A stretch of DNA of 64,000 nt from Prevotella communis (GTDB lineage Bacteria; Bacteroidota; Bacteroidia; Bacteroidales; Bacteroidaceae). The position numbers and the translations under genes were made by a program. The DNA lies in NCBI RefSeq assembly GCF_022024175.1, contig NZ_CP091794.1:372001-436000 (forward strand), written 5' to 3'. Below, in pieces: positions 53,097-61,915 of the stretch. The notes below the pieces were generated by a model, which saw only the letters and a program-made list of their open reading frames with translations, had not been told where the DNA came from and searched no databases. Position 1 is the first letter of the stretch; each line of letters starts with the position of its first letter.

Positions 53097-54422
53097 ATGC
53101 CAATCATTATTGTAATACTTGGACTGCTTGCTGTGTTGTTTGCTATGCCCATGCATGCTCAGACGCAGCCTTGGTCACTGGAACAATGTTGCGATTATGC
53201 CGTAGAGCATAATATCACCATCAAGCAACAGGAGAACCAGTGTCGCCAGCAGGAGATTCAGCTCTCGACTGCCAGGAACCAGCGCCTGCCTGATTTGAGT
53301 GGCAGTGCTGGTCAGAACTTCTCCTTCGGACGTGGACTGACAGCTCAGAATACGTACACGAATACCAATACCTCGTCTACCTCGTTCTCGTTGGGTACGA
53401 GTGTGCCGTTGTTCACTGGTTTCCAGATACCTAATAATATCAAACTGAACCAGTTGAACCTTGAGGCTGCTTCGCAGGACCTGGAGAAGGCGAAGAATGA
53501 TATCCGTACGCAGGTGGCACAGGTCTATGTGCAGATACTCTATGATATGGAGATAGCTGATGTGGCTCTTCGTCAGATCAGTATCGACAGCGCACAGGTG
53601 GCTCGTCTGCAGGCGCTCCTCAATATCGGCAGGGCCAGTGAGGCAGAACTTGCCCAGCAGAAGGCAACGCTGGCGCAGAGTCAGTTGACAGCGACACAGG
53701 CTAATAATAACCTGCAGTTGGCGATTCTGTCTATGACGCAACTGCTGGAACTGGAAAGTCCTGAGGGCTTTTCCGTGGTCCGTCCTGAAATCAGTTCTGT
53801 AGGTCACGATATTATCGCGACTCCTGATGACATCTATGCCGATGCCTTGGCCACCAAACCGGAAATTCAGGCACAGCAGCTGCGTCTGCGTGCTACGGAG
53901 AACAGTATCAAGATTGCAATGGCAGGCTATTATCCTACATTGAGCTTCAGTGCCGGACTGGGTTCTAACTATTACAAGACCTCTGGTTTCAAGGCTGATG
54001 ACTTCTCTACGCAGATGAAGAATAACTTCAGTCAGTATCTGGGCTTCAACCTGAATATCCCCATCTTCAACCGTTTCCAGACACGCAATAGTGTCCGTTC
54101 GGCTAAGTTGGACCGCGAGAACCAGACGTTGCAGCTTGACAATACGAAGAAGGCTTTGTACAAGGAGATTCAGCAGGTGTATTATAATGCCGTTGCTGCC
54201 AATCAGAAGCTGACAAGCAGTCTGCAGGCCAGCGAGAGCAGTGAGACGGCTTTCCGTTTGACTCAGGCAAAGTATGAGCAGGGCAAGTCCACGATTACGG
54301 AGTTTAATGAGGCAAAGAATAACTGGCTGAAGTCGGAGAGCGACTTGACGCAGGCTCGTTACGAGTATCTTTATCAGTTGGCCCTTATCCGCTTTTACTC
54401 AGGGCAGAGCTTAAAACTTTAA
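53097..54422 (+). CDS. TolC-family outer-membrane efflux protein, second copy
   Basis: 441 residues. Signal peptide (IIVILGLLAVLFAMPMHAQ), then the two-fold TolC repeat (WSLEQCCDYAVEHNITIKQQ; TQAKYEQGKSTITEFNEAKN). The C-terminus RFYSGQSLKL is typical for Bacteroidota, unlike the first TolC of this window. Last gene of the efflux operon. Confidence 0.93.
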   Translation: MPIIIVILGLLAVLFAMPMHAQTQPWSLEQCCDYAVEHNITIKQQENQCRQQEIQLSTARNQRLPDLSGSAGQNFSFGRGLTAQNTYTNTNTSSTSFSLGTSVPLFTGFQIPNNIKLNQLNLEAASQDLEKAKNDIRTQVAQVYVQILYDMEIADVALRQISIDSAQVARLQALLNIGRASEAELAQQKATLAQSQLTATQANNNLQLAILSMTQLLELESPEGFSVVRPEISSVGHDIIATPDDIYADALATKPEIQAQQLRLRATENSIKIAMAGYYPTLSFSAGLGSNYYKTSGFKADDFSTQMKNNFSQYLGFNLNIPIFNRFQTRNSVRSAKLDRENQTLQLDNTKKALYKEIQQVYYNAVAANQKLTSSLQASESSETAFRLTQAKYEQGKSTITEFNEAKNNWLKSESDLTQARYEYLYQLALIRFYSGQSLKL

Positions 54423-54437
54423 TCGCGCAGTCTTAAT

Positions 54438-54521
54438 TTGTCCCACGACGTGAAATACTTGTTCCACGTCGTGGGATATTTGTACCACGTTGTGGAATTC
54501 TTATCCCACGTCGTGGAACGC
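54438..54521 (+). repeat. Four 21-bp iteron-like tandem repeats
   Basis: Exactly 21-bp units TTGTCCCACGACGTGAAATA(C), TTGTTCCACGTCGTGGGATA(T), TTGTACCACGTTGTGGAATT(C), TTATCCCACGTCGTGGAACG(C). Each carries the palindromic core CCACGWCGTGG (imperfect in units 1 and 3). Located between the efflux operon and comEC. Confidence 0.85.
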
Positions 54522-54613
54522 TTTTTACGTGTGTGATGGCATGCTTTTTTTTGTGGCACGGGCTGTTGTTCTCATGGCATGAAAATAGTTTTCTTGCTAT
54601 GTAAAAGTTGAAT

Positions 54614-54657
54614 TGTAGGCAAATAAATGTTGTAATGATTGCCTACACCATTTTTTT
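54614..54657 (+). terminator. Terminator of the efflux operon
   Basis: TGTAGGCAA / TTGCCTACA, a perfect 9-bp stem with a 16-nt loop, then CCATTTTTTTTC. Its right arm is also near the -33 position of the comEC promoter, so it could double as an operator. Confidence 0.7.
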
Positions 54658-54661
54658 TCTG

Positions 54662-54669
54662 TACTTTTG
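54662..54669 (+). promoter_or_regulatory. -7 box of comEC, near-leaderless
   Basis: TACTTTTG ends 6 nt before the GTG start codon chosen for comEC. Confidence 0.6.
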
Positions 54670-54675
54670 CATGCT

Positions 54676-55878
54676 GTGAAACAGAGGATAACGGAAACAG
54701 TACCTTTATTGATGCCAGCTGTAAGCATGGCTATAGGTATCATTGTGGCGCCCATGATACCTCATGCGGGTATCATCCTGACGTCGTTGATTGTCTGTAT
54801 CCTGATGGCGTGGCTGCTCCACCGTTGGGCACTAGTACAGAGTATGGCTGTCCTATTGTGCTTTTTCTTGATGGGTATGCTGGTAGGGCAGCGTGCTGAA
54901 AGGCCGCATCGCCACCAGCAAAAGGTACCGTCGCTCACCGCGCAACGGCCTCTCTCTCGCATGGAACGTGTACAGCAGCGATGCCTGGATTACCGACAGA
55001 CATTGTTAGACCGCTACAGGACGTCGTCGTCGGCGGATGATGAGTATGCTGTGCTGGCTGCTATGACGCTGGGAGATAAGTCGGCCCTGACCAAAGAACT
55101 GCGAGAGACCTACTCAAAGACGGGCGCCTCGCATATCCTGGCCCTTAGTGGCTTGCATCTGGGCATTATTTATCTTCTGCTTTTCCGACTGACTTTAGGT
55201 AGAAGACGCTTCTGGCTGTCGCAGGTGGCTATTATCCTGAGCATCTGGGCCTTTGCCTTCTTGACGGGACTGTCAACGAGCGTGGTCCGTTCGGCTACGA
55301 TGATTAGTATCTACGCCCTGTTCTCTGTGGGTGGACGTCACCGCTCTCCCGTGAATATCCTGTGCTTCACGGCTATCGTGATGCTATTGGTGAATCCTGC
55401 CTCTTTATTCGATATCGGCTTCCAGCTATCGTTCTCGGCGGTCCTGGCCATCCTGCTGCTGATGCCCTTGTTTGAGAGTTTCTTCCCTGAACATTATTTC
55501 GAAGGGCGTCCGCTGCAGCACTATATATATAATATGGTAGGACTCTCTGTGGCAGCACAGGTAGGTGTGGCACCTCTGATTGCCTTTTACTTCGGACGCT
55601 TCTCTACTTATTTCCTGCTGACTAACTTTATCGTGATTCCTGCAGCCACGATGATTCTGTATGGTGCCTTACTCGTGGTGATGATACCTTCGCTGGCTCC
55701 AGTACTGTTAGGCTTTGTGGGTATACTGAACAAGGCACTTGGGTGGGTTTCCCAAATGCCTTGTGCAAGTATTGACGGTCTTCATCCGTCAGTTCTTCAG
55801 ATATGTCTTTTGTATGTAGTATTCTTCTGTGTCTATTTCTCCTTACGAATACTACAGCGGGTGCCACCCATTACATGA
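54676..55878 (+). CDS. comEC: ComEC/Rec2-type DNA-uptake membrane protein, short form
   Basis: About 400 residues from a GTG at 54676; a TTG three codons earlier is inside the promoter box, and an ATG at 54712 is the alternative. Three N-terminal hydrophobic segments, then the Competence domain with KTGASHILALSGLHLGIIYL, STSVVRSATMISIYALFSVG and FDIGFQLSFSAVLAILLLMP. The usual OB-fold (DUF4131) is largely missing and there is no metallo-beta-lactamase domain. ComEC forms the channel for single-stranded DNA during transformation. The last 8 nt overlap the convergent rseP. Confidence 0.85.
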   Translation: MKQRITETVPLLMPAVSMAIGIIVAPMIPHAGIILTSLIVCILMAWLLHRWALVQSMAVLLCFFLMGMLVGQRAERPHRHQQKVPSLTAQRPLSRMERVQQRCLDYRQTLLDRYRTSSSADDEYAVLAAMTLGDKSALTKELRETYSKTGASHILALSGLHLGIIYLLLFRLTLGRRRFWLSQVAIILSIWAFAFLTGLSTSVVRSATMISIYALFSVGGRHRSPVNILCFTAIVMLLVNPASLFDIGFQLSFSAVLAILLLMPLFESFFPEHYFEGRPLQHYIYNMVGLSVAAQVGVAPLIAFYFGRFSTYFLLTNFIVIPAATMILYGALLVVMIPSLAPVLLGFVGILNKALGWVSQMPCASIDGLHPSVLQICLLYVVFFCVYFSLRILQRVPPIT

Positions 55879-57304
55879 TGTGCAGATAGCGCAGGATGTC
55901 GTTCATGTTCGCTACAACCATCAAGAGAATCAGGGCTCCAAAACCGATGTATTCAGCCTTGATGAGGAAATCCTCTGAGGGCTTCTTGCGTGTAATCATC
56001 TCGTAGAGCAGGAACAGCACATGACCACCATCCAATGCGGGGATAGGCAGGATGTTCATGAAGGCCAGGACGATGCTGAGGAAGGCTGTCATCAACCAGA
56101 ACTGGTGCCAGTCCCATGCTGAAGGGAACAGGCTGCCGATAGCTCCAAAGCCACCCAACTGCTTCACGCCGTCGCTTGAGAATAGGTATTTTAGGTCGCT
56201 CACATAACTGCTCAGGGTGTTCCAGCCATACTTGATGCCTGCAGGGAAACTCTCAAAGAAACCATATTCGAAAGTGGTGGGCTCGTACAGAGTAGCAGGA
56301 GCAAAGCCCAACTTCAGGTCTTCTGCCAGCAGGGTAGAGGCGGTCTCGATATTCTCGCCACGCTGGTAAACGATTGTCAGCAGACGTGCATTGATACTGT
56401 CTGCATGTGTCTTTGCTGAGGCCAGCACATCGTTCATGCGAGTCAGTTCGTCTGTAAAGCCGTAGAATGATTTTACCTGCTGGTTATTGGCTGCCAGGAT
56501 CTTATCGCCCTTCAGCAATCCTACCTTGTCTGCCGGCGTGTCAGGAATGACGCTGTCGATGACGGCAGGAAGAAGTGGACGTACAAAGGTGGGGATGGTC
56601 TGTGCCATCTCTACCAGACTGAGACCTTCCGGCATCTGGATGGTGACGGGCTTGCCATGGCGCAGAACATGAACTTCCTCGGCGTTGCAGAGCATGCGAT
56701 ACATATCGGCATCAGCCTTCTTGAAGTCCTTCTCGTTGGTAGAAACCAGAATGTCGCCATCCTGGAAACCAATCGCTTTTGCCTGTTCATTGAATTCCAT
56801 TCCCTGTGACATCTTCTGCAGGGGAACGTATGTCTCGCCCCATGTGAAGAGCACCATGGAATAGATAAACAGAGCCAGCAGGAAGTTGACCAGCACGCCA
56901 CCAACCATAATCAGCAGACGCTGCCAGGTGGGCTTGGTGCGGAACTCCCAGGGCTGGGCTACTTCAGAGAGTTTCTGGTTGGTCTCGTCAATCATACCGT
57001 CGATGGCACAATAGCCACCCAGGGGCAGCCAGCCCAGTCCGTATTCCGTTCCCACATATTCTTTCTTCTCCTTGCCATCCTCGTCCTTGACGGTGGGCAC
57101 CACCTCGGGCTTCAGTCTGAACAGACGGCGTACCCAGGTGTCGTAGGTGCTCATGATGTGGAACTTAGGATTGAAGAAGAGGTAGAACCTTGAGACACGT
57201 ACCTTGAAGAGTTTCGCAAACGTGAAATGGCCCAGTTCGTGGAGCAGTACCAGCAGGCTGATAGCCATCAGAAACTGCAGGGCTTTTATCAGAAATACTT
57301 CCAT
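55871..57304 (-). CDS. rseP: Site-2 protease RseP (M50)
   Basis: 477 residues. HELGH at 22-26 in the first transmembrane helix, two PDZ-like regions in the middle (about 150-330) and the conserved NILPIPALDGGHVLF near the C-terminus. It cleaves membrane proteins within the bilayer, e.g. anti-sigma factors, which fits the ECF-type promoters seen in this window, though no anti-sigma gene is present. Last gene of tsaB-DUF4290-murA-rimM-dxr-rseP. Confidence 0.94.
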   Translation of the reverse strand: MEVFLIKALQFLMAISLLVLLHELGHFTFAKLFKVRVSRFYLFFNPKFHIMSTYDTWVRRLFRLKPEVVPTVKDEDGKEKKEYVGTEYGLGWLPLGGYCAIDGMIDETNQKLSEVAQPWEFRTKPTWQRLLIMVGGVLVNFLLALFIYSMVLFTWGETYVPLQKMSQGMEFNEQAKAIGFQDGDILVSTNEKDFKKADADMYRMLCNAEEVHVLRHGKPVTIQMPEGLSLVEMAQTIPTFVRPLLPAVIDSVIPDTPADKVGLLKGDKILAANNQQVKSFYGFTDELTRMNDVLASAKTHADSINARLLTIVYQRGENIETASTLLAEDLKLGFAPATLYEPTTFEYGFFESFPAGIKYGWNTLSSYVSDLKYLFSSDGVKQLGGFGAIGSLFPSAWDWHQFWLMTAFLSIVLAFMNILPIPALDGGHVLFLLYEMITRKKPSEDFLIKAEYIGFGALILLMVVANMNDILRYLHIM

Positions 57305-57316
57305 TTTTTAAATAAA

Positions 57317-57436
57317 AGTGAATAGTGAAAAGTGAATAATTTGCTTCCGCACTTTTTCTATTCGTTTAGTTAATTATTATCTTTATTTCTTGTATAGGGA
57401 TAGCGGTAGCAAATTATTCACTTTTCACTATTCACT
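57317..57436. repeat. Inverted pair of dispersed elements between dxr and rseP
   Basis: Two 34-bp arms, GCGGAAGCAAATTATTCACT... (minus strand, 57317-57350) and GCGGTAGCAAATTATTCACT... (plus strand, 57403-57436), differ at a single base and face each other across 52 bp. The right arm supplies the last dxr codons (GRVNSEK) and its TGA stop. Confidence 0.92.
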
Positions 57437-58593
57437 CTTCCCTTAAGCAACTCTGTTGCTATGCGACGTGCCTCTGCATCACTCTGAAGATAATCCTCAT
57501 AGGTAGGCTTCTGGATGAAGGTGGCGCGCTGCATGGTGGCTTCAATGATGTCGCCCATCTGCAGGAATCCGCAACGGTCTTCCAGGAAGGCACGGTTCAC
57601 AATCTCGTTGGCCGCATTGACGATACAGGGCATGTTGCCTCCCTGGTTCAAGGCCTCGTAGGCCATAGCCAAACAGCGGAACTTCTTCAAATCGGGCTCA
57701 AAGAAATCCAGATGCTGTGCAGCAAACAGGTCCAGTCTGTCGCCACTGAGCGGCAATCTCTTGGGGAACGAGAATGCATACTGGATAGGCAGACGCATAT
57801 CAGGTACACCAAGTTGGGCCTTCACACTACCGTCCATAAACTGCACGGCGCTGTGCACGATGCTCTGGGGATGAACCAGTACCTGAATCTGCTTGGCATC
57901 AACGCCAAAGAGCCATTTTGCCTCGATGACCTCAAAACCTTTGTTCATCATGGAAGCAGAGTCGATGGTGATCTTGGCTCCCATGTCCCATGTGGGGTGA
58001 CGCAGGGCATCGGCTTTTGTAACGTGGGCAATCTCCTCCATGGACTTCAAGCGGAAGGGACCACCACTGGCTGTGAGCAGAATCTTGTCGATAGGATTCT
58101 CGTCTTCACCAACCAACGACTGGAAGATAGCTGAGTGCTCGCTGTCCACAGGCAGGATAGAACAGTGGTTCTCCATAGCCAACTGACAAATCAGTTCACC
58201 AGCCACCACCAGTGTCTCCTTATTAGCTAAGCAGATGGTCTTGTGTGCCTTGATGGCGTGGATGGTAGGACTCAAACCTGCGAAACCCACCATAGCGGTG
58301 AGTACCATGTCGATGGGACCTGCCTCTACAATCTCGTCGAGGGCGCGTGCACCAGCATACACCTTCACGTCGGGCATGTCGCTCATCAGCTGTTTCAGTT
58401 CGTCATAACGTGCCTCGTTGGCAATGACGATGGCTGCAGGCTTGAATTTATGAGCCTGTTCGGCCAGCAGTTCCACTTTATTATTAGCAGTCAGGCAGTA
58501 CACCTCATAGAGGTCGCTGTGCTCCTCAATCACTTCGAGGGCCTGTGTGCCGATGCTTCCTGTAGAGCCAAGAATGGCTATTTGTCTTTTCAT
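57418..58593 (-). CDS. dxr: 1-deoxy-D-xylulose 5-phosphate reductoisomerase
   Basis: 391 residues. NADPH-binding ILGSTGSIGTQALEV at 7-21, LANKETLVVAGE, metal/substrate site PVDSEHSAIFQ and the ASGGPF loop. First committed step of the MEP pathway. The C-terminal residues GRVNSEK and the stop codon are contributed by a dispersed repeat. Overlaps rimM by 4 nt. Confidence 0.96.
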   Translation of the reverse strand: MKRQIAILGSTGSIGTQALEVIEEHSDLYEVYCLTANNKVELLAEQAHKFKPAAIVIANEARYDELKQLMSDMPDVKVYAGARALDEIVEAGPIDMVLTAMVGFAGLSPTIHAIKAHKTICLANKETLVVAGELICQLAMENHCSILPVDSEHSAIFQSLVGEDENPIDKILLTASGGPFRLKSMEEIAHVTKADALRHPTWDMGAKITIDSASMMNKGFEVIEAKWLFGVDAKQIQVLVHPQSIVHSAVQFMDGSVKAQLGVPDMRLPIQYAFSFPKRLPLSGDRLDLFAAQHLDFFEPDLKKFRCLAMAYEALNQGGNMPCIVNAANEIVNRAFLEDRCGFLQMGDIIEATMQRATFIQKPTYEDYLQSDAEARRIATELLKGRVNSEK

Positions 58594-59099
58594 AAGTCTA
58601 AGATGCCCTCAGGCAGGGCTATTGTAATCGTTTTATTATCTTTGTCAATGTCAGTTATCAGTTCCTCACTGGCAGGTATCAGCGTACCGTCTTCCAGTTC
58701 GAAGAGGATATTCAGTGTGCTCTCGTCGATGCTGGCTATGGTGCCCACCTTCTTGCCTGTGCTGGCATCGATGATGCCAAAGCCCACGAGGAAAGAGTAG
58801 GTGAGGACTTCCTCTTCATCATCAGTAACGTCGCGTGGGAAATAGACATCGCAATTGGTCAGCTCGCGGGCACGCTCCTGTGTATCGATATCCTCGAACT
58901 TCACCAGTGCGGTGCTGTCTGAGCGGAAGCGATACTCCTCCATGAAGAATGGTACCAGGATACCATCTACCTCCAGAATAAGGTATTCGGCCTCTACACG
59001 GTCGAACACGTCATCATCGAAATTGAATGACACCTCGCCTTTGACGCCGTGTGCTTTTCCTATGCGACCTATCTTGTAGACATCTTCCTTTCTAATCAT
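58590..59099 (-). CDS. rimM: 16S rRNA processing factor RimM
   Basis: 169 residues. N-terminal RimM domain (YKIGRIGKAHGVKGEVSFNF at about 6-25) and C-terminal PRC barrel (GTIASIDESTLNILFELEDG, then LIPAS). It assists 30S head maturation by binding S19. Its ATG directly follows the CCCCATTA-type repeat after murA; it overlaps dxr by 4 nt. Confidence 0.93.
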   Translation of the reverse strand: MIRKEDVYKIGRIGKAHGVKGEVSFNFDDDVFDRVEAEYLILEVDGILVPFFMEEYRFRSDSTALVKFEDIDTQERARELTNCDVYFPRDVTDDEEEVLTYSFLVGFGIIDASTGKKVGTIASIDESTLNILFELEDGTLIPASEELITDIDKDNKTITIALPEGILDL

Positions 59100-59140
59100 G
59101 GGGGATATGGGGATGGGGATAATGGGGTTAATGGGCTTTA
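59100..59140 (-). repeat. CCCCATTA-type repeat between murA and rimM
   Basis: On the minus strand: CCCCTAAAG, CCCATTAA, CCCCATTAT, CCCCAT, CCCCATAT, CCCCC, then the rimM ATG. The murA stop TAA belongs to the first unit, and the array fills the entire 38-bp gap. Confidence 0.88.
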
Positions 59141-60442
59141 GGGGAGACGGGTGATCTTCGCGCCAAGGGCATTCAGACGACCTTCGATATCCTCGTAGCC
59201 GCGATCTATCTGTTCAATATTATCAATACGACTGGTACCTTTTGCACTCAGGGCGGCAATCAGCAGGGCAATACCTGCACGGATGTCGGGGCTCGACATA
59301 CGTCCACCGCGCAGTTGCAGCTTACGGTCATGACCAACGATGACGGCACGATGTGGGTCGCAGAGGATAATCTGCGCTCCCATGTCGATGAGCTTGTCAA
59401 CGAAGAACAGGCGACTCTCGAACATCTTCTGGTGTACCAATACAGAACCGCGTGCCTGTGTGGCTACGGTGATAAGTACAGACAGCAGGTCGGGAGTCAG
59501 TCCTGGCCAGGGCGCATCTGCCAGCGTCATGATGGTGCCATCGATAAACGACTGTATCTCGTAGTGGCGCATCTGTGGGATATAGAGGTCATCGCCCTCC
59601 TCCTTGATGGTGATACCCATGCGGCGGAATGTATTGGGGATGATACCCAGGTCCTTGATAGAGACATCCTTGATGCGGATGCCGTTGCCCACCATGGCTG
59701 CCATACCAATAAACGAGCCTACCTCAATCATATCGGGCAGAATGGTATGTTCTGTACCGTTCAGGTGGTCTACACCCTCGATGGTCAGCAGGTTCGAGGC
59801 GATGCCGCTGATGCGTGCACCCATCTTGTTGAGCATCTTGCAGAGCTGTTGCAGATAAGGCTCGCAGGCAGCGTTGTAAATCGTTGTGGTGCCTTTGGCC
59901 ATCACAGCAGCCATCACAATATTGGCAGTACCTGTGACAGATGCCTCGTCGAGCAACATATAGCAGCCCTTGAGTTGCTGGGCCTGTATCTCATAGACAT
60001 CGCGCTCTGCCACATGATGGAACTGTGCACCCAGACGTTCGAAGCCCAGGAAATGCGTATCCAGGCGACGGCGTCCTATCTTGTCACCGCCAGGTTTGGC
60101 AATCGTAGCCTTACCCATGCGAGCCAGCAGCGGACCAATCATCATGACTGATCCACGCAACTGTGCACATTTCTGCACGAACTCATTGCTTTGGAGGTAG
60201 TCCAGATTCAGTTCATCGGCCTGAAAGGTGTAGGTGTTGCCATCAGCAGCAACCTTCACCCCTACATCCTTGAGCAACTGGATGAGCGTCATCACATCCC
60301 TGATTTGCGGAATGTTATGAATGGTTACCTTCTCGCTGGTCAGCAGCGTTGCACAAATCACCTGCAGGGCCTCGTTCTTGGCGCCCTGTGGCTGTATCTC
60401 TCCGCTTAGCGGATGTCCTCCTTCAATAATGAATGCTGCCAT
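59138..60442 (-). CDS. murA: UDP-N-acetylglucosamine enolpyruvyl transferase, Cys-to-Asp type
   Basis: 434 residues. K22-N23 in PQGAKNEAL and the EPSP-synthase-like double domain. The catalytic loop reads AKPGGDKIGRRRLD, with D120 where E. coli MurA has Cys115. That exchange prevents fosfomycin alkylation and is known from naturally resistant bacteria. First committed step of peptidoglycan synthesis. Adjacent to DUF4290 (no gap) and to rimM (38-bp repeat). Confidence 0.96.
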   Translation of the reverse strand: MAAFIIEGGHPLSGEIQPQGAKNEALQVICATLLTSEKVTIHNIPQIRDVMTLIQLLKDVGVKVAADGNTYTFQADELNLDYLQSNEFVQKCAQLRGSVMMIGPLLARMGKATIAKPGGDKIGRRRLDTHFLGFERLGAQFHHVAERDVYEIQAQQLKGCYMLLDEASVTGTANIVMAAVMAKGTTTIYNAACEPYLQQLCKMLNKMGARISGIASNLLTIEGVDHLNGTEHTILPDMIEVGSFIGMAAMVGNGIRIKDVSIKDLGIIPNTFRRMGITIKEEGDDLYIPQMRHYEIQSFIDGTIMTLADAPWPGLTPDLLSVLITVATQARGSVLVHQKMFESRLFFVDKLIDMGAQIILCDPHRAVIVGHDRKLQLRGGRMSSPDIRAGIALLIAALSAKGTSRIDNIEQIDRGYEDIEGRLNALGAKITRLP

Positions 60443-61048
60443 TTACTTCTTTTTCTTTCCAGATGAACGCTTCTGTTGTGGTTCGCTGATATTGATACGT
60501 TCGAAGACGAAATTGTTGAGGTCCAGCTGTACGGCACCGTCAGTCATACGCGCCATATCATCGGCAACCTTCTCGTCGTCAATCGAACCGTGTCCCCATT
60601 GTACCAGGTCACGTTTCATCTGATTTGCTGTCAGACGTATCAACTCATCGCGTTCGCCACCTTCCGGCATGTCCTTGAGCTTCTCCAGCAGTTCACTGAC
60701 CAGTTTGCCGTAATGACGCAGGCGTACATTACTCTGAGGCAGTTTCATGGGCTGGGGCTTATCGTGGAATTTCTCTGCCCCACTGATATCGTAGGGCCAG
60801 TCAATATCCAGCTGCTTGTGACTCATGATATACAGATGATCCCAAAGCGTCTGCTCGTAACCACTGTTTTCACGTATCTGTGGCACCTTTGTCTCCATCA
60901 GCTTCACGATAGTCTTTGCACAGAGCAGTCGCTCCTCCTTCGTGGGGAGTGTGACGGCATGGTCTATCATCCGCTGAATCTCGCGTCCGTATTCAGGCAT
61001 CTGCAGCAGTTCACGCTGAGTGTTGTAGTCTAAACCTTGTATGTTCAT
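60443..61048 (-). CDS. DUF4290-family protein
   Basis: 201 residues, predicted soluble and mostly helical (GLDYNTQRELLQMPEYGREI at the N-terminus; HYGKLVSELLEKLKDMPEGG in the middle) with a basic C-terminus (QQKRSSGKKKK). DUF4290 is restricted to Bacteroidota and has no established function. Its stop codon abuts the murA start, so a link to murA expression is likely. Confidence 0.85.
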   Translation of the reverse strand: MNIQGLDYNTQRELLQMPEYGREIQRMIDHAVTLPTKEERLLCAKTIVKLMETKVPQIRENSGYEQTLWDHLYIMSHKQLDIDWPYDISGAEKFHDKPQPMKLPQSNVRLRHYGKLVSELLEKLKDMPEGGERDELIRLTANQMKRDLVQWGHGSIDDEKVADDMARMTDGAVQLDLNNFVFERINISEPQQKRSSGKKKK

Positions 61049-61052
61049 AGTG

Positions 61053-61742
61053 TTAAATCAGTTTCTTTGGCATTTTTGCCACATAATCCTTCAGGTAGAA
61101 AGGCTCGAAATAAGCCACGTCCTCAGTCTGCCCGTTCAGCAGGCGGCGCTCTGCTAGGGGCTGCATCCATTTAGCCAGGGGTTCGATACCCTCGATGAGA
61201 TGGGCATTGGGGTGATTGATGGTCTCCATGCACTTCGCAGCACCATTGCCGAAGAAATACACGGGACGCTCATCCAACCACTGCTTGTAGGTCTCTGCGT
61301 CCACCACATCAGCACCTACAGGACGAACCTCCTTCAGGGCACGGTCGTAGATGCCGGCATAGACCTCCATGCGGCGGGCGTCAATCATCGGGCAGAGAAG
61401 GGCGTTCTCTTCCACCATCTCGCGCAGCAATACTGGCACACACATCAGTTCCAGTGTGGGCACGGCGATGAGTTTCAGGTTACGGCCATAGCAGATGCCT
61501 TTGGCCATAGAGACGCCAATACGCAAACCAGTATAGGAGCCAGGGCCGCAACTTACGGCGACAGCATCAAACGGGATCGCATGATTATCAGTAAACGAGA
61601 GCGCCTCGTCCACCATGGAACCCAGACGCTCGGCATGATTTGGCCCGCTATGGTCTTCCAGCTGGAAGATGACGTGCGAGTCTTCAGAGACAGCTACGGA
61701 GCACACTTGTGTGCTTGTTTCAATATGTAGTATGCAAGCCAT
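61053..61742 (-). CDS. tsaB: tRNA threonylcarbamoyladenosine factor TsaB
   Basis: 229 residues from the ATG at 61742 (MACILHIETSTQVCSVAVSE). A longer frame to 61817 runs through the promoter and is rejected. Actin-like ATPase fold with VSCGPGSYTGLRIGVSMAKG. TsaB scaffolds TsaD/TsaE in the t6A modification of ANN-decoding tRNAs. First gene of the six-gene minus-strand unit. Confidence 0.93.
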   Translation of the reverse strand: MACILHIETSTQVCSVAVSEDSHVIFQLEDHSGPNHAERLGSMVDEALSFTDNHAIPFDAVAVSCGPGSYTGLRIGVSMAKGICYGRNLKLIAVPTLELMCVPVLLREMVEENALLCPMIDARRMEVYAGIYDRALKEVRPVGADVVDAETYKQWLDERPVYFFGNGAAKCMETINHPNAHLIEGIEPLAKWMQPLAERRLLNGQTEDVAYFEPFYLKDYVAKMPKKLI

Positions 61743-61773
61743 TGCTTTGTACCTTATTATATAATATGATTTG

Positions 61774-61781
61774 CAAAGGTA
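61774..61781 (-). promoter_or_regulatory. -7 box of the tsaB-rseP operon
   Basis: TACCTTTG on the minus strand, 31 nt before the tsaB ATG, with TTTG 18 bp further upstream. Confidence 0.7.
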
Positions 61782-61827
61782 CGAAAAAAATATGAATAAC
61801 AAATTATGAATTAGCAATAATTATGCA

Positions 61828-61868
61828 GCGGCAGTAAATTTTTCACTTTTCGCTCACCACTTTACACT
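61828..61868 (+). repeat. Dispersed element in the tsaB/yicC divergent region
   Basis: GCGGCAGTAAATTTTTCACT then TTTCGCTCACCACTTTACAC: a diverged head and heptads. Confidence 0.7.
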
Positions 61869-61877
61869 TCTTTTTTG

Positions 61878-61885
61878 TACCTTTG
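61878..61885 (+). promoter_or_regulatory. -7 box of yicC-gmk-nadD
   Basis: TACCTTTG, 30 nt before the yicC ATG. Confidence 0.7.
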
Positions 61886-61915
61886 CAGCCTAGAATAAAA
61901 ATAAAATAAAGATAC

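Noticed and set aside
54438..54521. CRISPR-like array
   Set aside because: The 21-bp units are contiguous with no unique spacers, and no cas genes are nearby.
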